Assembly (NCBI GenBank): GCA_046727435.1
Contig: JBKPCR010000099.1
Span: forward strand, 1 to 64,000
Direction of reading: 5' to 3'
From: CAVPRW01 sp046727435 [NCBI: bacterium]
GTDB lineage: Bacteria > Tectomicrobia > Entotheonellia > J063
Length of the DNA stretch: 64,000 bases
Part shown: positions 26,375-35,684 of the stretch, one piece after another
Layout of the letters: each line of letters starts with the position of its first letter
Position numbering within the stretch: position 1 is the first letter of the stretch
The notes under the pieces: generated by a model
Told to the model about the DNA's origin: nothing
The model's database searches: none
What the model saw: the letters and a program-made list of their open reading frames with translations, nothing else
Program-made: the position numbers and the translations under genes

Positions 26375-27103
26375 ATGATGGAAAGCCTGCCCGCATATGG
26401 AAAGACCGCCGACCATAGGCGAGCGAAAACACCTGACGGTGCGCTCAACCGCGCTGTCTGGCATGTGCTTATGGCGTTGATCGGAGCACTCTCTGTGAGC
26501 ATGTTTGTAGGGCCGGAGATCGCCCGTGGACAGAGCACTGGGAGTCCATGCTTAGCGGCACCAACCCTGGCGATGGCCGGGACGAGAATCGTTAACGTCG
26601 CGTCTGCAGCACAACTTCAAAGTGCCATGGGTAATCTACAGACTGGGGATACCATTGTCCTGGCGAACGGCACATATAACCTGAGCAGCATCCTATATGT
26701 GAATGGCCGCGACATTGAGTTTCGGTTTTCGACAACCGGGGCTGAGGCCAGGAATAACCTGGGAGACGCACCGATCGGCCTGCGTGATGGCGCCACCTTC
26801 ACTCAAAGCGGTAATCTCTTGACGGCGACGGCAAGCCTGTTCGTCAACCCCAGCGCCGGAGACCTGCATCTAAAGAGCACCGCCACAGCGGTAATCGATC
26901 AGGTGCCAGCGTTGAGTAGCGTGACGAACGACATCGACGGCAACACTCGTCCATTAGGAGTCGGCTACGACATCGGCGCCGATGAATTTGTCGGAGGTGG
27001 TGGAGATATTACTCCCCCATCGGCTCCCACTGGGCTTACAGTTACTCCCATTGCTGCATTTGAGAGGATCCATGAAATGAAAACACCGGAACGCAAAATG
27101 TGA
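26375..27103 (+). CDS. Exported right-handed beta-helix protein with internal deletion
   Basis: The 242-residue product has a signal region (VLMALIGALSVSMFVGPEIA). It then has the opening of a parallel beta-helix protein (RIVNVASAAQLQSAMGNLQTG and DTIVLANGTYNLSS, residues about 70-110), as in pectate- or alginate-lyase-like helices. After NGRDIEFRF the text jumps directly to a typical C-terminal part, with GDLHLKSTATAVID and DGNTRPLGVGYDIGADEF, then an incipient Fn3 linker (ITPPSAPTGLTV). The 200-300 residues of helix coils expected between are missing, although the frame is kept. It is probably not an active lyase. The next gene starts 16 bases downstream. Confidence 0.65.
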   Translation: MMESLPAYGKTADHRRAKTPDGALNRAVWHVLMALIGALSVSMFVGPEIARGQSTGSPCLAAPTLAMAGTRIVNVASAAQLQSAMGNLQTGDTIVLANGTYNLSSILYVNGRDIEFRFSTTGAEARNNLGDAPIGLRDGATFTQSGNLLTATASLFVNPSAGDLHLKSTATAVIDQVPALSSVTNDIDGNTRPLGVGYDIGADEFVGGGGDITPPSAPTGLTVTPIAAFERIHEMKTPERKM

Positions 27104-27119
27104 AACTGAGGAGGAGATC

Positions 27120-28442
27120 ATGCGATCAAAAACCATGTACGTGGGACTTGTCCTGATAGCGTTCATGAGCGGCTTCCACCTCCACGGAAGCATGAATATG
27201 TCTAGTGGCCAAGTATATGCTCAAACAAGTCTCCCCCGTGTGGCGCTGAGCGATCTAGTCTACCAGGGTGCGTTTCGCGTACCGGGCAGCCAGGTCGGCC
27301 CCGGTCCTAATGATTATTTCGAATACGCCAATGAGGGCATCGCCTACAACTCCGCCAACAATTCTCTCTTTATCAAATGCAAAGGTGCCAACCTGAATGA
27401 TACCACCCAGCAGCACGTTGCGGAGATGAACATTCCGGCGCTGGTCAACAGCACGAATATTGGCAGCCTAAATACCGGAACGGTGCGTCAAAATTGCGCG
27501 GACATCACCGAGAATCATCTGAACCCGCAGGGCATTGCCAACGGCATGACCATTGGCGGGCTCCTCGTGCACAACAACAAATTGATCGGTTCGGAATGGG
27601 CGTATTACGACGGCGGCGCAGATCAGACGACGTCGCATTTCTCTCACAGCCTCACGCTGAGCCAAACTGGTACCTATCAGGGCCAGTATGCGCTCACCGC
27701 GCCTTTTGCGGCATATGTGGGCGGGTACATGACGCCAATCCCCTCCGAATGGCAGAGCGCGTTTGGCGGCCCTGCATTAACCGGCCACTGCTGCACGTCC
27801 ATAATCAGCCATCAATCCACTGGGCCGTCCGCGTTTGTCTTTGATCCGAATAAGCTGGGGGCAGTAAACCCTGTTCCGGCAACACCGGTGGTTTACTACA
27901 ACACGTCCCATCCCACCCTTGGGACATGGGATCATCCCTTGCCTGCCAATCCGGTGTACAATATCTCAACCCTGATCACGGGTATTGTCTTTCCGGCGGG
28001 AACGAGAAGCGTCATGTTTTTTGGCCGGACGGGGATGGGCAGTCAGTGTTACGGTGATGGCGTAGCCAGCGGAAGCAATATAGACGGGACGCAGTGCTAC
28101 GACCCCAATTATGTCGGATGGAAAGGCACCCATTCTTATCCGTACGCCTATTATGTATGGATGTACGATGCAAATGATATGGTTGCGGTAAAGAACGGTA
28201 CGAAACACCCGTGGGATATCACTCCGTATTATCACGGAACGATCACGCTGCCATTTGCAAGCGGAGCATGGCGCCCTGAGCTGAACGGTGCAGCATATGA
28301 CCCGGCCACCAAGCGAATTTATATCTCTCAATATTTGGCAGATAATGGTAAGCCCATCATCCATGCCTTCCAGGTGAATGTGGGCTCTCCTTCCGCCGAC
28401 ACTACCCCTCCCGCGGCTCCCACTGCGCTAAAAGTGCAGTAA
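27120..28442 (+). CDS. Secreted protein of unknown function ending at a lost Fn3 domain
   Basis: ATG at 27120 follows GGAGGAGATC. The 440-residue product has a signal peptide (YVGLVLIAFMSGFHLHG) and a mature chain rich in Gly, Tyr and Asn. Segments such as DLVYQGAFRVPGSQ, ANEGIAYNSANNSLFIKCKG, GYMTPIPSEWQSAFGGPALTG and NGAAYDPATKRIYISQYLA look like blades of a beta-propeller repeated about every 50-70 residues. It ends with DTTPPAAPTALKVQ, the usual linker into an Fn3 domain, so the C-terminal domain seems lost. I recognise no named family. It is probably cotranscribed with the beta-helix gene, and the strong hairpins downstream end the unit. Confidence 0.75.
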   Translation: MRSKTMYVGLVLIAFMSGFHLHGSMNMSSGQVYAQTSLPRVALSDLVYQGAFRVPGSQVGPGPNDYFEYANEGIAYNSANNSLFIKCKGANLNDTTQQHVAEMNIPALVNSTNIGSLNTGTVRQNCADITENHLNPQGIANGMTIGGLLVHNNKLIGSEWAYYDGGADQTTSHFSHSLTLSQTGTYQGQYALTAPFAAYVGGYMTPIPSEWQSAFGGPALTGHCCTSIISHQSTGPSAFVFDPNKLGAVNPVPATPVVYYNTSHPTLGTWDHPLPANPVYNISTLITGIVFPAGTRSVMFFGRTGMGSQCYGDGVASGSNIDGTQCYDPNYVGWKGTHSYPYAYYVWMYDANDMVAVKNGTKHPWDITPYYHGTITLPFASGAWRPELNGAAYDPATKRIYISQYLADNGKPIIHAFQVNVGSPSADTTPPAAPTALKVQ

Positions 28443-28502
28443 TCAATTACAGGCGGGATCAGACGTTCTTTTGGGGTGAGCACTACCTGCTTCTGGCAAA
28501 AC

Positions 28503-28564
28503 CAGGTAGAGTCTACCTGACGTCCTCGGCTCGTGGCGCGGCGCAATCTGCGCCCCGACCGAGG
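28503..28564. terminator. Bidirectional terminator between convergent genes
   Basis: Two hairpins lie in the 130-base gap between convergent genes. The first pairs CAGGTAG (28503-28509) with CTACCTG (28513-28519). The second pairs CCTCGG (28524-28529) with CCGAGG (28559-28564) around an inner GGCGCA/TGCGCC stem (28540-28554). Position and symmetry favour termination of both transcripts. Confidence 0.6.
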
Positions 28565-28571
28565 TGTAGAC

Positions 28572-29912
28572 TTATGTGGTCTTCGCACAGGAGGGCGCTA
28601 TGTTGGGTAGGGGAAAAGAGGAGGAAGGAAGATCGATGGTTGGAGGGCTCGGGGCTTTGATGGCCCCAAAGGCGGCTCGATGGGCCACTTGATCGACAAT
28701 GAATGAAAGGAAAATATAGTGCCAGAACATTTCATTGTATTGAAAAGGGAGAAAACTACCACCAACAAGGTAGACGCAAAGCCCCGATCGCAGAGCTATA
28801 GCTGTGGATTCAAGGTGTATAAGCTCGGGATGACCTGAAACCAGCTTAGATACGCGGGAACAGGAGCGGAATGCGCAGAGGAGAATCAAAGCATACAAGG
28901 CGAGGCCTAGAAATCCTAACTCCGCGGTAATACCTAGCGGAGAGCTATGCACAGAGCGCATGCGTCCGTACCTACCTTGGGAAAAGTCGTAGGTGTCGTA
29001 GGCCTGATTGTAAGCGTTGAAACCGATGCCGAAGAAGGGATGAGCTTGGGCCATAACAAGGGCTACTTGCCAGAAGTGAAGACGGCCCAGAGCAGATTCG
29101 TCCTCTTCTTCTTCATACGTTTGGATGGTATTCATTCGATTCCAGAACGCCTCGGGTAACGTTGCGACGATGATCATCATGACTATTAATAGAGCCATCA
29201 AGTTGCGGAATTTGTAGCGAGATTGTAACCAATAAATCACTGCCAGAGCGATGCAAGCGACAAAGCCTCCACGGGAATAGGTCGATAGGGCCCGATAGAA
29301 CACCCCGATGAGCAGGGCCCAATAAGCTGGACGTACCCACTTCCACGCTGTTGATTGAGCGAGCAAGCCGACGACGGGCACCAGCATCAGCATTCCGACA
29401 GCAACGCCATTATTGTCGCCGAGGAATGGTAGCGGATTGACGTTTGGCGATCCTGGTGACGTAAGCAGAGCAAACCATCCTTGTCTGGCGCCCTCAAGAC
29501 CTAGCGACAAGGCAATCACGAGCAGCGTCAGGCGCAGTTTCGAAAAATCGTCGATAAGAATAAGCATTAGATAACCTATAATATTTATCTTTAAGAATTC
29601 TTTCCAAAAAGGCCAACTATATTCATAATAGGATGATACCCATATAGAAAAAAATGTCTGTACTAGAAAAATGAAAATAAGTACAGTACGAGTGTTTAGA
29701 ACAAATTTTTTTCTGGATAGTAATGTTATAATTATTGTGTAGAATCCAATGAAATAGGAAAGGTTGATACGTTGTAGAGAATTGTCCCAGAGCCAAATTT
29801 CTGGCCTGAAATATGCGTTCCACAAATAGAAGAGGAGTGCATAAAATGGCCCTTGCAAGGCATAGTACGTGCCAATGATTATCATACTAAAAGCAATAAT
29901 GGGACGGAGCAT
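28572..29912 (-). CDS. O-antigen-ligase-like / O-glycosylation ligase, exosortase-A-associated type
   Basis: The 446-residue protein has about ten or eleven membrane helices and one large periplasmic loop between about 265 and 330. The loop carries RMNTIQTYEEEEDESALGRL and HPFFGIGFNAYNQAYDTY, which match the Wzy_C region of TIGR03097 ligases tied to exosortase-A polysaccharide loci; the following HSSPLGITAELGFLG is the usual end of that domain. Such enzymes join or polymerise lipid-linked glycans at the periplasmic face. The first half is A+T-rich, like the two glycosyltransferases at 18-20 kb. It is the promoter-distal end of a minus-strand run of glycan genes, with a gap of about 180 bases before FemAB. 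Confidence 0.88.
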   Translation of the reverse strand: MLRPIIAFSMIIIGTYYALQGPFYALLFYLWNAYFRPEIWLWDNSLQRINLSYFIGFYTIIITLLSRKKFVLNTRTVLIFIFLVQTFFSIWVSSYYEYSWPFWKEFLKINIIGYLMLILIDDFSKLRLTLLVIALSLGLEGARQGWFALLTSPGSPNVNPLPFLGDNNGVAVGMLMLVPVVGLLAQSTAWKWVRPAYWALLIGVFYRALSTYSRGGFVACIALAVIYWLQSRYKFRNLMALLIVMMIIVATLPEAFWNRMNTIQTYEEEEDESALGRLHFWQVALVMAQAHPFFGIGFNAYNQAYDTYDFSQGRYGRMRSVHSSPLGITAELGFLGLALYALILLCAFRSCSRVSKLVSGHPELIHLESTAIALRSGLCVYLVGGSFLPFQYNEMFWHYIFLSFIVDQVAHRAAFGAIKAPSPPTIDLPSSSFPLPNIAPSCAKTT

Positions 29913-30095
29913 AGTTAAATCCCAATAAAGTTGAAAAATATCTGTGTTAAATTGTGAAAGTCTTTTATTAGAAAGAATGGGTATGAATTGCGAGAGATAT
30001 GTAGGTAGTACTGGGAACGCTGACTAGCTCATGTGAAGTGGGGATTTGATGAAAGCAGCATACTATCTCGCACCTGCGGCTTAAGACCATGAGGT

Positions 30096-31163
30096 CTACT
30101 GAGTAAGATATTTTCGAACATGAGGACCAAGCCATCGTGTCACATGCAGAGGGAGATATCTCCAGAGTTGCGCCAGTAGAACGGCTTTCGGGTCCGCGCC
30201 CGATAGCCTTAGGCATTGGGGGGCCACGGTCGGGATCGTGTACCAAAATAACGGCTCCTCAACGGCGCCCCACTGACGCTTGAACCGGTAGGTTCCCGAG
30301 TTGCGGCTTGAGCGCCCGAAATCGAACCGCAGGAAACCCTCAAGACAAGCGCTGCGGAGCACCTCCCAATAGAGGAGCATGTTAGGACATAGAGGAAGGT
30401 ATTGGCGTAGCGAAGAGGCCCACGGGACAATCAGGGAGTTTTTGAACGCCAAAGCGATCAACCCGCCGATGGGTTGTGCATCTTTGCGTACGAGCACGAC
30501 GCGGGCACAGTCACCGAAGGCTTCGAGGATAGCCTGAAAAAATCCCCGGGCGTGTACAGGCGATCCAAGATCGCGCATGTTCTGGGCGAAGATCTCATAA
30601 AAGCCATCTAACCTATTGGATTGTCCGAACTCCACCGACAGGCCCGAGCGTTCCGCCTTGCGCACTTGATTGCGCACCTTGGCGTCGAGCTGATTCCAGA
30701 GGCGCCCTGGATCCTTGGGAAGCGACCGAAAGAGGTTCACCTTATCGCCGGTGGCTGCGACCGGCAGGTCCAGCGGCACAGTGCAGCGCAGCTCAACCAG
30801 CCTCGCTCCATGGTGTGCAGCTTCTTCTATCAAGCGTGTCAGGAGCATGCGGCTGAGAGCCGGTGAGGAACTACAAGGGCCTCCCGTGTCAAGGAATGGC
30901 ATCGACGTTACCACTGTCCCGAATAGACGGCTGCGGACGAGGAACGCCGGCAGGATAGCCATCTGCCCTGTACTATTCTCAGCCTGCAGGTATAGAGGAG
31001 TATGGCCATAGGCCCTATGGATGGCTGCGTACCACCGCGGCGACTGTGCCACGTTGGCATCGTCCATCTGATGAATGAGAGTAGACCACTCACCCTCCAC
31101 ATCAGGTTGGCAGCAGAGAACCTGAACCGTAGAATTGGGTGACTGCAAAGTTTTGAAGTTCAT
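30096..31163 (-). CDS. FemAB-like GNAT-fold protein (PEP-CTERM/exosortase-associated)
   Basis: The ATG at 31161-31163 has GGAG nine bases upstream; a GTG at 31184 directly abuts the previous stop and is the alternative. The 355-residue product has two GNAT-like halves, with SPRWYAAIHRAYGHTPLYL near 40 and KVRNQVRKAERSGLSVEFG near 160. The second half holds VRKDAQPIGGLIALAFKN and the C-terminal GRSSRNSGTYRFKRQWG, characteristic of TIGR03019 proteins. FemAB proteins transfer aminoacyl groups from tRNA in peptidoglycan; members in EPS loci are thought to add amino acids or acyl groups to the glycan. It sits directly behind a glycosyltransferase, so the two are probably cotranslated. Confidence 0.88.
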   Translation of the reverse strand: MNFKTLQSPNSTVQVLCCQPDVEGEWSTLIHQMDDANVAQSPRWYAAIHRAYGHTPLYLQAENSTGQMAILPAFLVRSRLFGTVVTSMPFLDTGGPCSSSPALSRMLLTRLIEEAAHHGARLVELRCTVPLDLPVAATGDKVNLFRSLPKDPGRLWNQLDAKVRNQVRKAERSGLSVEFGQSNRLDGFYEIFAQNMRDLGSPVHARGFFQAILEAFGDCARVVLVRKDAQPIGGLIALAFKNSLIVPWASSLRQYLPLCPNMLLYWEVLRSACLEGFLRFDFGRSSRNSGTYRFKRQWGAVEEPLFWYTIPTVAPQCLRLSGADPKAVLLAQLWRYLPLHVTRWLGPHVRKYLTQ

Positions 31164-31184
31164 AATAAAGGTCTCCACGGGCAC

Positions 31185-32453
31185 CTAGGCTCGGCCGACT
31201 GAGCGTCTGTAGAACGCGTCTAACGTGTCACCGATGACCTGCCAAGAGTAACGACGCTCAACCAATTGCCTCCCCTCCATTGCGAGGCGTTCGCGCAACT
31301 CCTCGCGATCCAATAATGCGATAAGCTGCTGCGCGAAATCCCCCGCCGCATCGGCGACGAGGACGTGTTGACCGTGGACGCACTCGATGCCTTGAACGCC
31401 GACTGTGGTTGAGACAATGGGAACCCGCATGGCCATCGCCTCGAGTACTCTGAGCCGCGTGCCACCACCCGCCAACAGGGGCACCACAAAGGCAGCCGCA
31501 TCGCGCACATGCTCTCTGATGTCTGCGACCGATGCGGCCACGCTGACACCACGAGAGACCTGACGCAGGAGCGCCCGCTGGGGGTTACGCCCGACGATGT
31601 GTAAAGTAGCGTCTGGCCGCGCCTCCATCACCGACGGCCACACTTGGTTGAGGAACCAGAGTAACCCTTCGACATTGGGCAGCCAGTCGAGTGATCCAAC
31701 CGACACTACCCGATAAGGGCGAGGCCGACGGGGGATGTCGAAGAAGGCGGGGTCAACTCCGTTCGGTATGACCTCCTGGTCAGTGTGCGGTGCTACTGCC
31801 TCCACCATATGGGCGTCCCGCGCAGAGACGACACCGACGGCATCCACAGCCTGTAATGTCTCTTGTTCGAAACGGGCGAGCTTTCGCAGTTGCGAGCCAA
31901 GATACCAGCGGAGAAGTGCTTTCGAGGTGTTATCGCGAGTTGAGCGCAGAAGACTCGTTTCATAATTATGCTCATCCAAATATACAGCCGGTCTTGGACA
32001 GCAACTCTGCAGATACACTGCAGCATCCAGGTGATCCAAGTGCACAAGATCAAAAGACTCACGACTCATAAGGCTGCTGATCAGACGAGCCAAGCCCTCG
32101 CGATAATGGCTATATGCAGCCACATACGGTCTGGCACTGGCGACGAAAGCCACTGGGTCAAGGATTTTACTTACAACCGATGGGGGCTTTAACGGAACAG
32201 AATAGAGCTGAGAAACCAACGCGCGGATTTGCTCCTCCCCCTCTGTGTCCTTTGGAGCTTTTTGCGTCACGAGTGTTACCTCATGGCGCAGCCCAACTTG
32301 TCGGAGGATGTGATAGGTACGAATTCTCCCACCGGTGTTGAGAGGCCATGGAAGAAACTCTGTAATGAACAGTACACGGAGTTTTCTCTTCCAAGCACTG
32401 GATTCGAGCCTATAATATCTTCTCTTGTGGTGACGTTGACTTCTGGGGATCAT
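31185..32453 (-). CDS. Family 4 glycosyltransferase, TIGR03087-related
   Basis: The product has 422 residues. It begins with a basic leader and then KLRVLFITEFLPWPLNTGGRIR, the acceptor loop of this group. Middle elements LDEHNYETSLLRS and IPNGVDPAFFDIP, and the donor site VPLLAGGGTRLRVLEAMAMR followed by VPIVSTTVG, show a complete GT-B enzyme. It is the second member of the Stp1-like group in the window and should add one residue of the repeat unit. The stop codon is directly followed by the possible GTG of the FemAB gene. The ATG used is the only one before the conserved start, but the conserved part begins only at about residue 26, so a later non-ATG start is possible. Confidence 0.87.
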   Translation of the reverse strand: MIPRSQRHHKRRYYRLESSAWKRKLRVLFITEFLPWPLNTGGRIRTYHILRQVGLRHEVTLVTQKAPKDTEGEEQIRALVSQLYSVPLKPPSVVSKILDPVAFVASARPYVAAYSHYREGLARLISSLMSRESFDLVHLDHLDAAVYLQSCCPRPAVYLDEHNYETSLLRSTRDNTSKALLRWYLGSQLRKLARFEQETLQAVDAVGVVSARDAHMVEAVAPHTDQEVIPNGVDPAFFDIPRRPRPYRVVSVGSLDWLPNVEGLLWFLNQVWPSVMEARPDATLHIVGRNPQRALLRQVSRGVSVAASVADIREHVRDAAAFVVPLLAGGGTRLRVLEAMAMRVPIVSTTVGVQGIECVHGQHVLVADAAGDFAQQLIALLDREELRERLAMEGRQLVERRYSWQVIGDTLDAFYRRSVGRA

Positions 32454-32540
32454 GGGCTGAGTCCCGACTTGTTATATGATGTCCGGCTTTTTGGTTGGAC
32501 TGTGGCGCACAGCTGTCGTGTTTGTGCCATACACCAGTGG

Positions 32541-33617
32541 TCAGATAAGTTCTTGCTCTACGCGGCGCTGGCCGGCCTTGTGGTGCTGATTGATGAGTTT
32601 CCAGAGCGCGTCCCGCAGCTTTGTGGGCTGGAGCCAGCGCATGACCACCACGGAGACAATTGCGAGGCCTGGATAGAGAATAAGCATGAGGAGGCCGATA
32701 CGCGGCCAATAGCTGGGAATCACATAGCGCAGCGGCGGCTGCAGCGCGAATAGCAGGGGCATATGCGCAATAAAGATGAATAACGAATGACGGGCGAAGA
32801 ACGCAACTATAGCATAAGCAGGGAGACGCCTGGCAACCTCGAAGACGAGCCAGGTATAGGCAACGTAGAGGAAGGTGACACATGCAGAACGCGTCAGCAC
32901 CATGGCCGAGCCAGCCATACCAATAAAATTCCGGAAGGGGAATGCCTCATCGAGAACAACCTGGCGCATGCCAAGAGTCCAGGCGATGAGCAAAGTCGCT
33001 AGGCTTAACAGGTACATGGGCAGGGCCGCGTCGTTTGCCTTCTGCTCTCGGTCGCGCATGTACATACCTAACAGGAACACTGTGGCCCAATTCGGAAGCA
33101 TCATATACGTGCGGAAGAGGGCTCCGCTGTCCAGCATTACGGCTCGAAGAATGATTTCTCCCAGTGCGACAATGCCAACCATCCAGAGCCGAACGCGCAC
33201 TTTGTGAAGCACCAGCGCCCAGAGCAGGACCACATGTATATAAGTGCCGATATACCAGGTCGTCGGATTGGCCGGGAAGTAGTCCAGCAGAACATTGATC
33301 CCAAGGAAGAAGGGGAGATAGTTGCTTTCGTTTAAGTCACGCTGCGTCACGAAGAGGATTGCACTCATCACCATGGCAAAGCCGAGACCCACGAGAATGA
33401 CCGGAAATAACCTATTGTAGACGACTTGAAAGCGATGCCGCGATTCGCGTGCCAATCCCCATCCGATGACGAAGATGAAGAACGCCACACCGAGCTGCTT
33501 GGCATAGATTGGTGGGGTCAGGTACATAATTGAACCGGTGGCGACGTGTCCCAAGACAATTAGGAACATGCCCAGGCTCTTCATCCAATCGATGAAATGG
33601 ATATGTGGACGATCCAT
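32541..33617 (-). CDS. Membrane acyltransferase, acyltransferase-3 family
   Basis: The start is the ATG at 33615-33617; the open frame extends upstream into the previous gene but has no family match there. The 358-residue product has about ten membrane helices and the opening HFIDWMKSLGMFLIVLGHVA, with the conserved His after the first helix, as in O-acetylases such as OafA. Further features are FFIFVIGWGLARES and an ARHSLFIFIAHMPLLF motif near 300. The family moves acyl groups from a cytoplasmic donor to extracytoplasmic sugars. It lies downstream of an ACP, a ligase and another acyltransferase, which suggests it delivers a carrier-bound acyl group rather than plain acetyl-CoA. Confidence 0.87.
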   Translation of the reverse strand: MDRPHIHFIDWMKSLGMFLIVLGHVATGSIMYLTPPIYAKQLGVAFFIFVIGWGLARESRHRFQVVYNRLFPVILVGLGFAMVMSAILFVTQRDLNESNYLPFFLGINVLLDYFPANPTTWYIGTYIHVVLLWALVLHKVRVRLWMVGIVALGEIILRAVMLDSGALFRTYMMLPNWATVFLLGMYMRDREQKANDAALPMYLLSLATLLIAWTLGMRQVVLDEAFPFRNFIGMAGSAMVLTRSACVTFLYVAYTWLVFEVARRLPAYAIVAFFARHSLFIFIAHMPLLFALQPPLRYVIPSYWPRIGLLMLILYPGLAIVSVVVMRWLQPTKLRDALWKLINQHHKAGQRRVEQELI

Positions 33618-33642
33618 GCTAGTCTGCTCCTGAGCCACCAGT

Positions 33643-34275
33643 TCAGCCCTGACTCTGCGTCTGCAGCTCGTCTCTGAGTTGTCGGACGAATCGACTTGGG
33701 TTGCCCGCCAGCAGAATCCCAGCCCGTGCATCCTGCTCAACAACCGCCCCGGCCGCCACCATGGTCCCTGCCCCAACATTGGCCATGACGATGGCGCCCT
33801 CTCCGATCCATGCGTAGTCCCCGATTTTGATCTGGTGCAGTCGCGTCTTGTCGCAGGGGCCCCAGCGACCCTGCTCGTCCAGTTCGTGTAAGGCAGTGCC
33901 ACTGAGGAGACTTGCTCGGCTGCCGATCAGACACCCTTCACCGAGATGAGTCGAGCCCACCAAGGCGTATGCCCCGATGTAAGCGTTCTGCTCTACAACA
34001 GCACAACGATGCGTGAAGAGCGCGCCAAAGCCAATGTAGAAATTGGACGCACAGCGGTCCAAGGTCAAGCGGTAGTATGCACGGCGCAGAAACACTCCCG
34101 GTACCCCAGGGAAGACGGAGAATATGTGGGCCCAGAACAGAAACATGGATTCCGAGCCGTCAGTGATGCGCTCCTCGAGCCAACAACTGAAGGCGCACGG
34201 TGACACCAGCGCCAGACATACGCCATTCATGAGCGTTTTGATAGTTATCCGAATCTTGGGCAATCGTTTCTTCAT
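33643..34275 (-). CDS. Hexapeptide-repeat (LbH) acyltransferase
   Basis: The ATG at 34273-34275 has GGAG seven bases upstream. The 210-residue product has a hydrophobic N-terminal part (about 15-60) that may lie along the membrane. Left-handed beta-helix turns follow from about 80 (ALFTHRCAVVEQNAYIG, LVGSTHLGEGCLIGSRASL). A loop with KTRLHQIKIGDYAWIGEGA precedes the final coils, and the closing VVEQDARAGILLAGNPSRFV is typical of NeuD/WbbJ-type O- or N-acyltransferases. A catalytic His is expected, but which of those present serves cannot be fixed. It is 25 bases upstream of the membrane acyltransferase gene, so the two may act in sequence. Confidence 0.83.
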   Translation of the reverse strand: MKKRLPKIRITIKTLMNGVCLALVSPCAFSCWLEERITDGSESMFLFWAHIFSVFPGVPGVFLRRAYYRLTLDRCASNFYIGFGALFTHRCAVVEQNAYIGAYALVGSTHLGEGCLIGSRASLLSGTALHELDEQGRWGPCDKTRLHQIKIGDYAWIGEGAIVMANVGAGTMVAAGAVVEQDARAGILLAGNPSRFVRQLRDELQTQSQG

Positions 34276-34331
34276 AACAATTCTCCGTGGATGGTGAAAG
34301 CCCTGCTACTCTCAGACCTTTCCTCGCGGCG

Positions 34332-35684
34332 TTACAAGGCCTGACTGGCTGCCCGACGCATTCGCTTGAATCGTTCAGTATGCAGAGGTTCGTTGGTGAA
34401 GCGCACCCGCGTCGGAATTTGGTATGGCGCGAGCCGGTCCTTACAGAAACGGCGCATCCGTATCTTGAATTGCGCCGCCGACTCCTCGCGTTGTAATTTG
34501 ATGGTCGCCGCCACCATATGACCAGTGAGCGGGTTGGGCTCGGCATACACCACTGCGTCTTGCACATTGTCCAATGTCAGTAAAACGCTCTCGACTTCCG
34601 CAGGGAAAACTTTGCTGCCACCGACGTTAATGATCTCACTTGCCCGACCAAGGATGCGCAGCCATTCGCCATCGACTTCGACCACGTCGCCGGTGTCGAA
34701 ATAGCCTTGCTCATCCAACGAGCTTGCGGCATTGAGGTAGCCCAGCATCGCCGACTCAGCTTTGATCCACAGCCGATTGTCGATGACTTTCATCTGGTAC
34801 CCTTCCCCGCCGAGTCGCACCCACCGCGACGTCGAGTCGCGTGATTGCGATCGGAGAATGCCCAACTCGGACAGGCCGTAGGTCTGCTGCAGCGTCACCG
34901 CCGGAAAGACTTGAGCTACCCAGTCTAACGTGCTCTGTGGCATAGGCTCAGTGCCATAGGTAATCAGCCGCAATGATGATAAGTCGTATGCCTTGTCCGC
35001 ACCGGAAAGGAGCAAGAAATTAAGGAACGTTGGTGACGTCGGCAACAGTTCCACACGGTGCTGCTGGATGGCCTGACACACTCCGCTCGGACTTCGATCC
35101 GCCGCCACGACCGCCATACCGCCATTCGATAAGGTATAAAAAAGCGTGTTGATGCCACCGATATGATCGAGTCCGAGAAAGAGCAGTGTGCGCCATCGGC
35201 GTCGTGGTTGTTGAAACTTCTTCAGTAACAGATGTAGATCATGCACCACTGCCTTGTTTTTCCCCGTTGAGCCGGATGAAAACAGCACCAGCCCTGGGGC
35301 TTCGCGCTGTTGGAGTAAATCATATAACGGCTGTTGTGCATGTCGCCCAGTTGACTCGATTGTCGGGGTGGTACCAGCCAGGCGGATGTAATATTCGACC
35401 TGAGCAATGTCACAGAACTCATCATGATGCGACTGGGCTTCTCGCGACAGCGGCACGATGATGGTGCGACGTTGCATCAAAGCGAGCAGCAGGGAAAGCG
35501 TCTGGGCACTGTAGTGGCCGTCTATGCCCACCACAGTGCCGGGGCTGAGGAGGGCCTGGCCAAGATGATCCTGCCAGGCTCGAACGTGGTCCCACAGGCT
35601 TTGGTAGGTCATGACAGTGATGTCGGAGGCGAGGGCCTCGCAGTCTGCATGCGCCCGCATCGTCTCCAGTAGAAACGTCATCAT
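34332..35684 (-). CDS. AMP-forming acyl ligase (adenylate-forming enzyme)
   Basis: The 450-residue product carries the phosphate-binding loop LFSSGSTGKNKAVVHD (134-149), the substrate-pocket region with TYGTEPM and the motif QQTYGLSELGILRS, the ATP-ribose Asp in YFDTGDVVEVDG, and the hinge GRASEIINVGGSKVFPAEVE. The C-terminal lysine appears within TERFKRMRR instead of the usual TGKIDR. It is somewhat short compared with 500-550-residue family members. It should activate an organic acid as an adenylate and load it on the nearby acyl carrier protein or on CoA. Its ATG overlaps the stop of the SDR gene by four bases (ATGA), which couples their translation. Confidence 0.88.
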   Translation of the reverse strand: MMTFLLETMRAHADCEALASDITVMTYQSLWDHVRAWQDHLGQALLSPGTVVGIDGHYSAQTLSLLLALMQRRTIIVPLSREAQSHHDEFCDIAQVEYYIRLAGTTPTIESTGRHAQQPLYDLLQQREAPGLVLFSSGSTGKNKAVVHDLHLLLKKFQQPRRRWRTLLFLGLDHIGGINTLFYTLSNGGMAVVAADRSPSGVCQAIQQHRVELLPTSPTFLNFLLLSGADKAYDLSSLRLITYGTEPMPQSTLDWVAQVFPAVTLQQTYGLSELGILRSQSRDSTSRWVRLGGEGYQMKVIDNRLWIKAESAMLGYLNAASSLDEQGYFDTGDVVEVDGEWLRILGRASEIINVGGSKVFPAEVESVLLTLDNVQDAVVYAEPNPLTGHMVAATIKLQREESAAQFKIRMRRFCKDRLAPYQIPTRVRFTNEPLHTERFKRMRRAASQAL

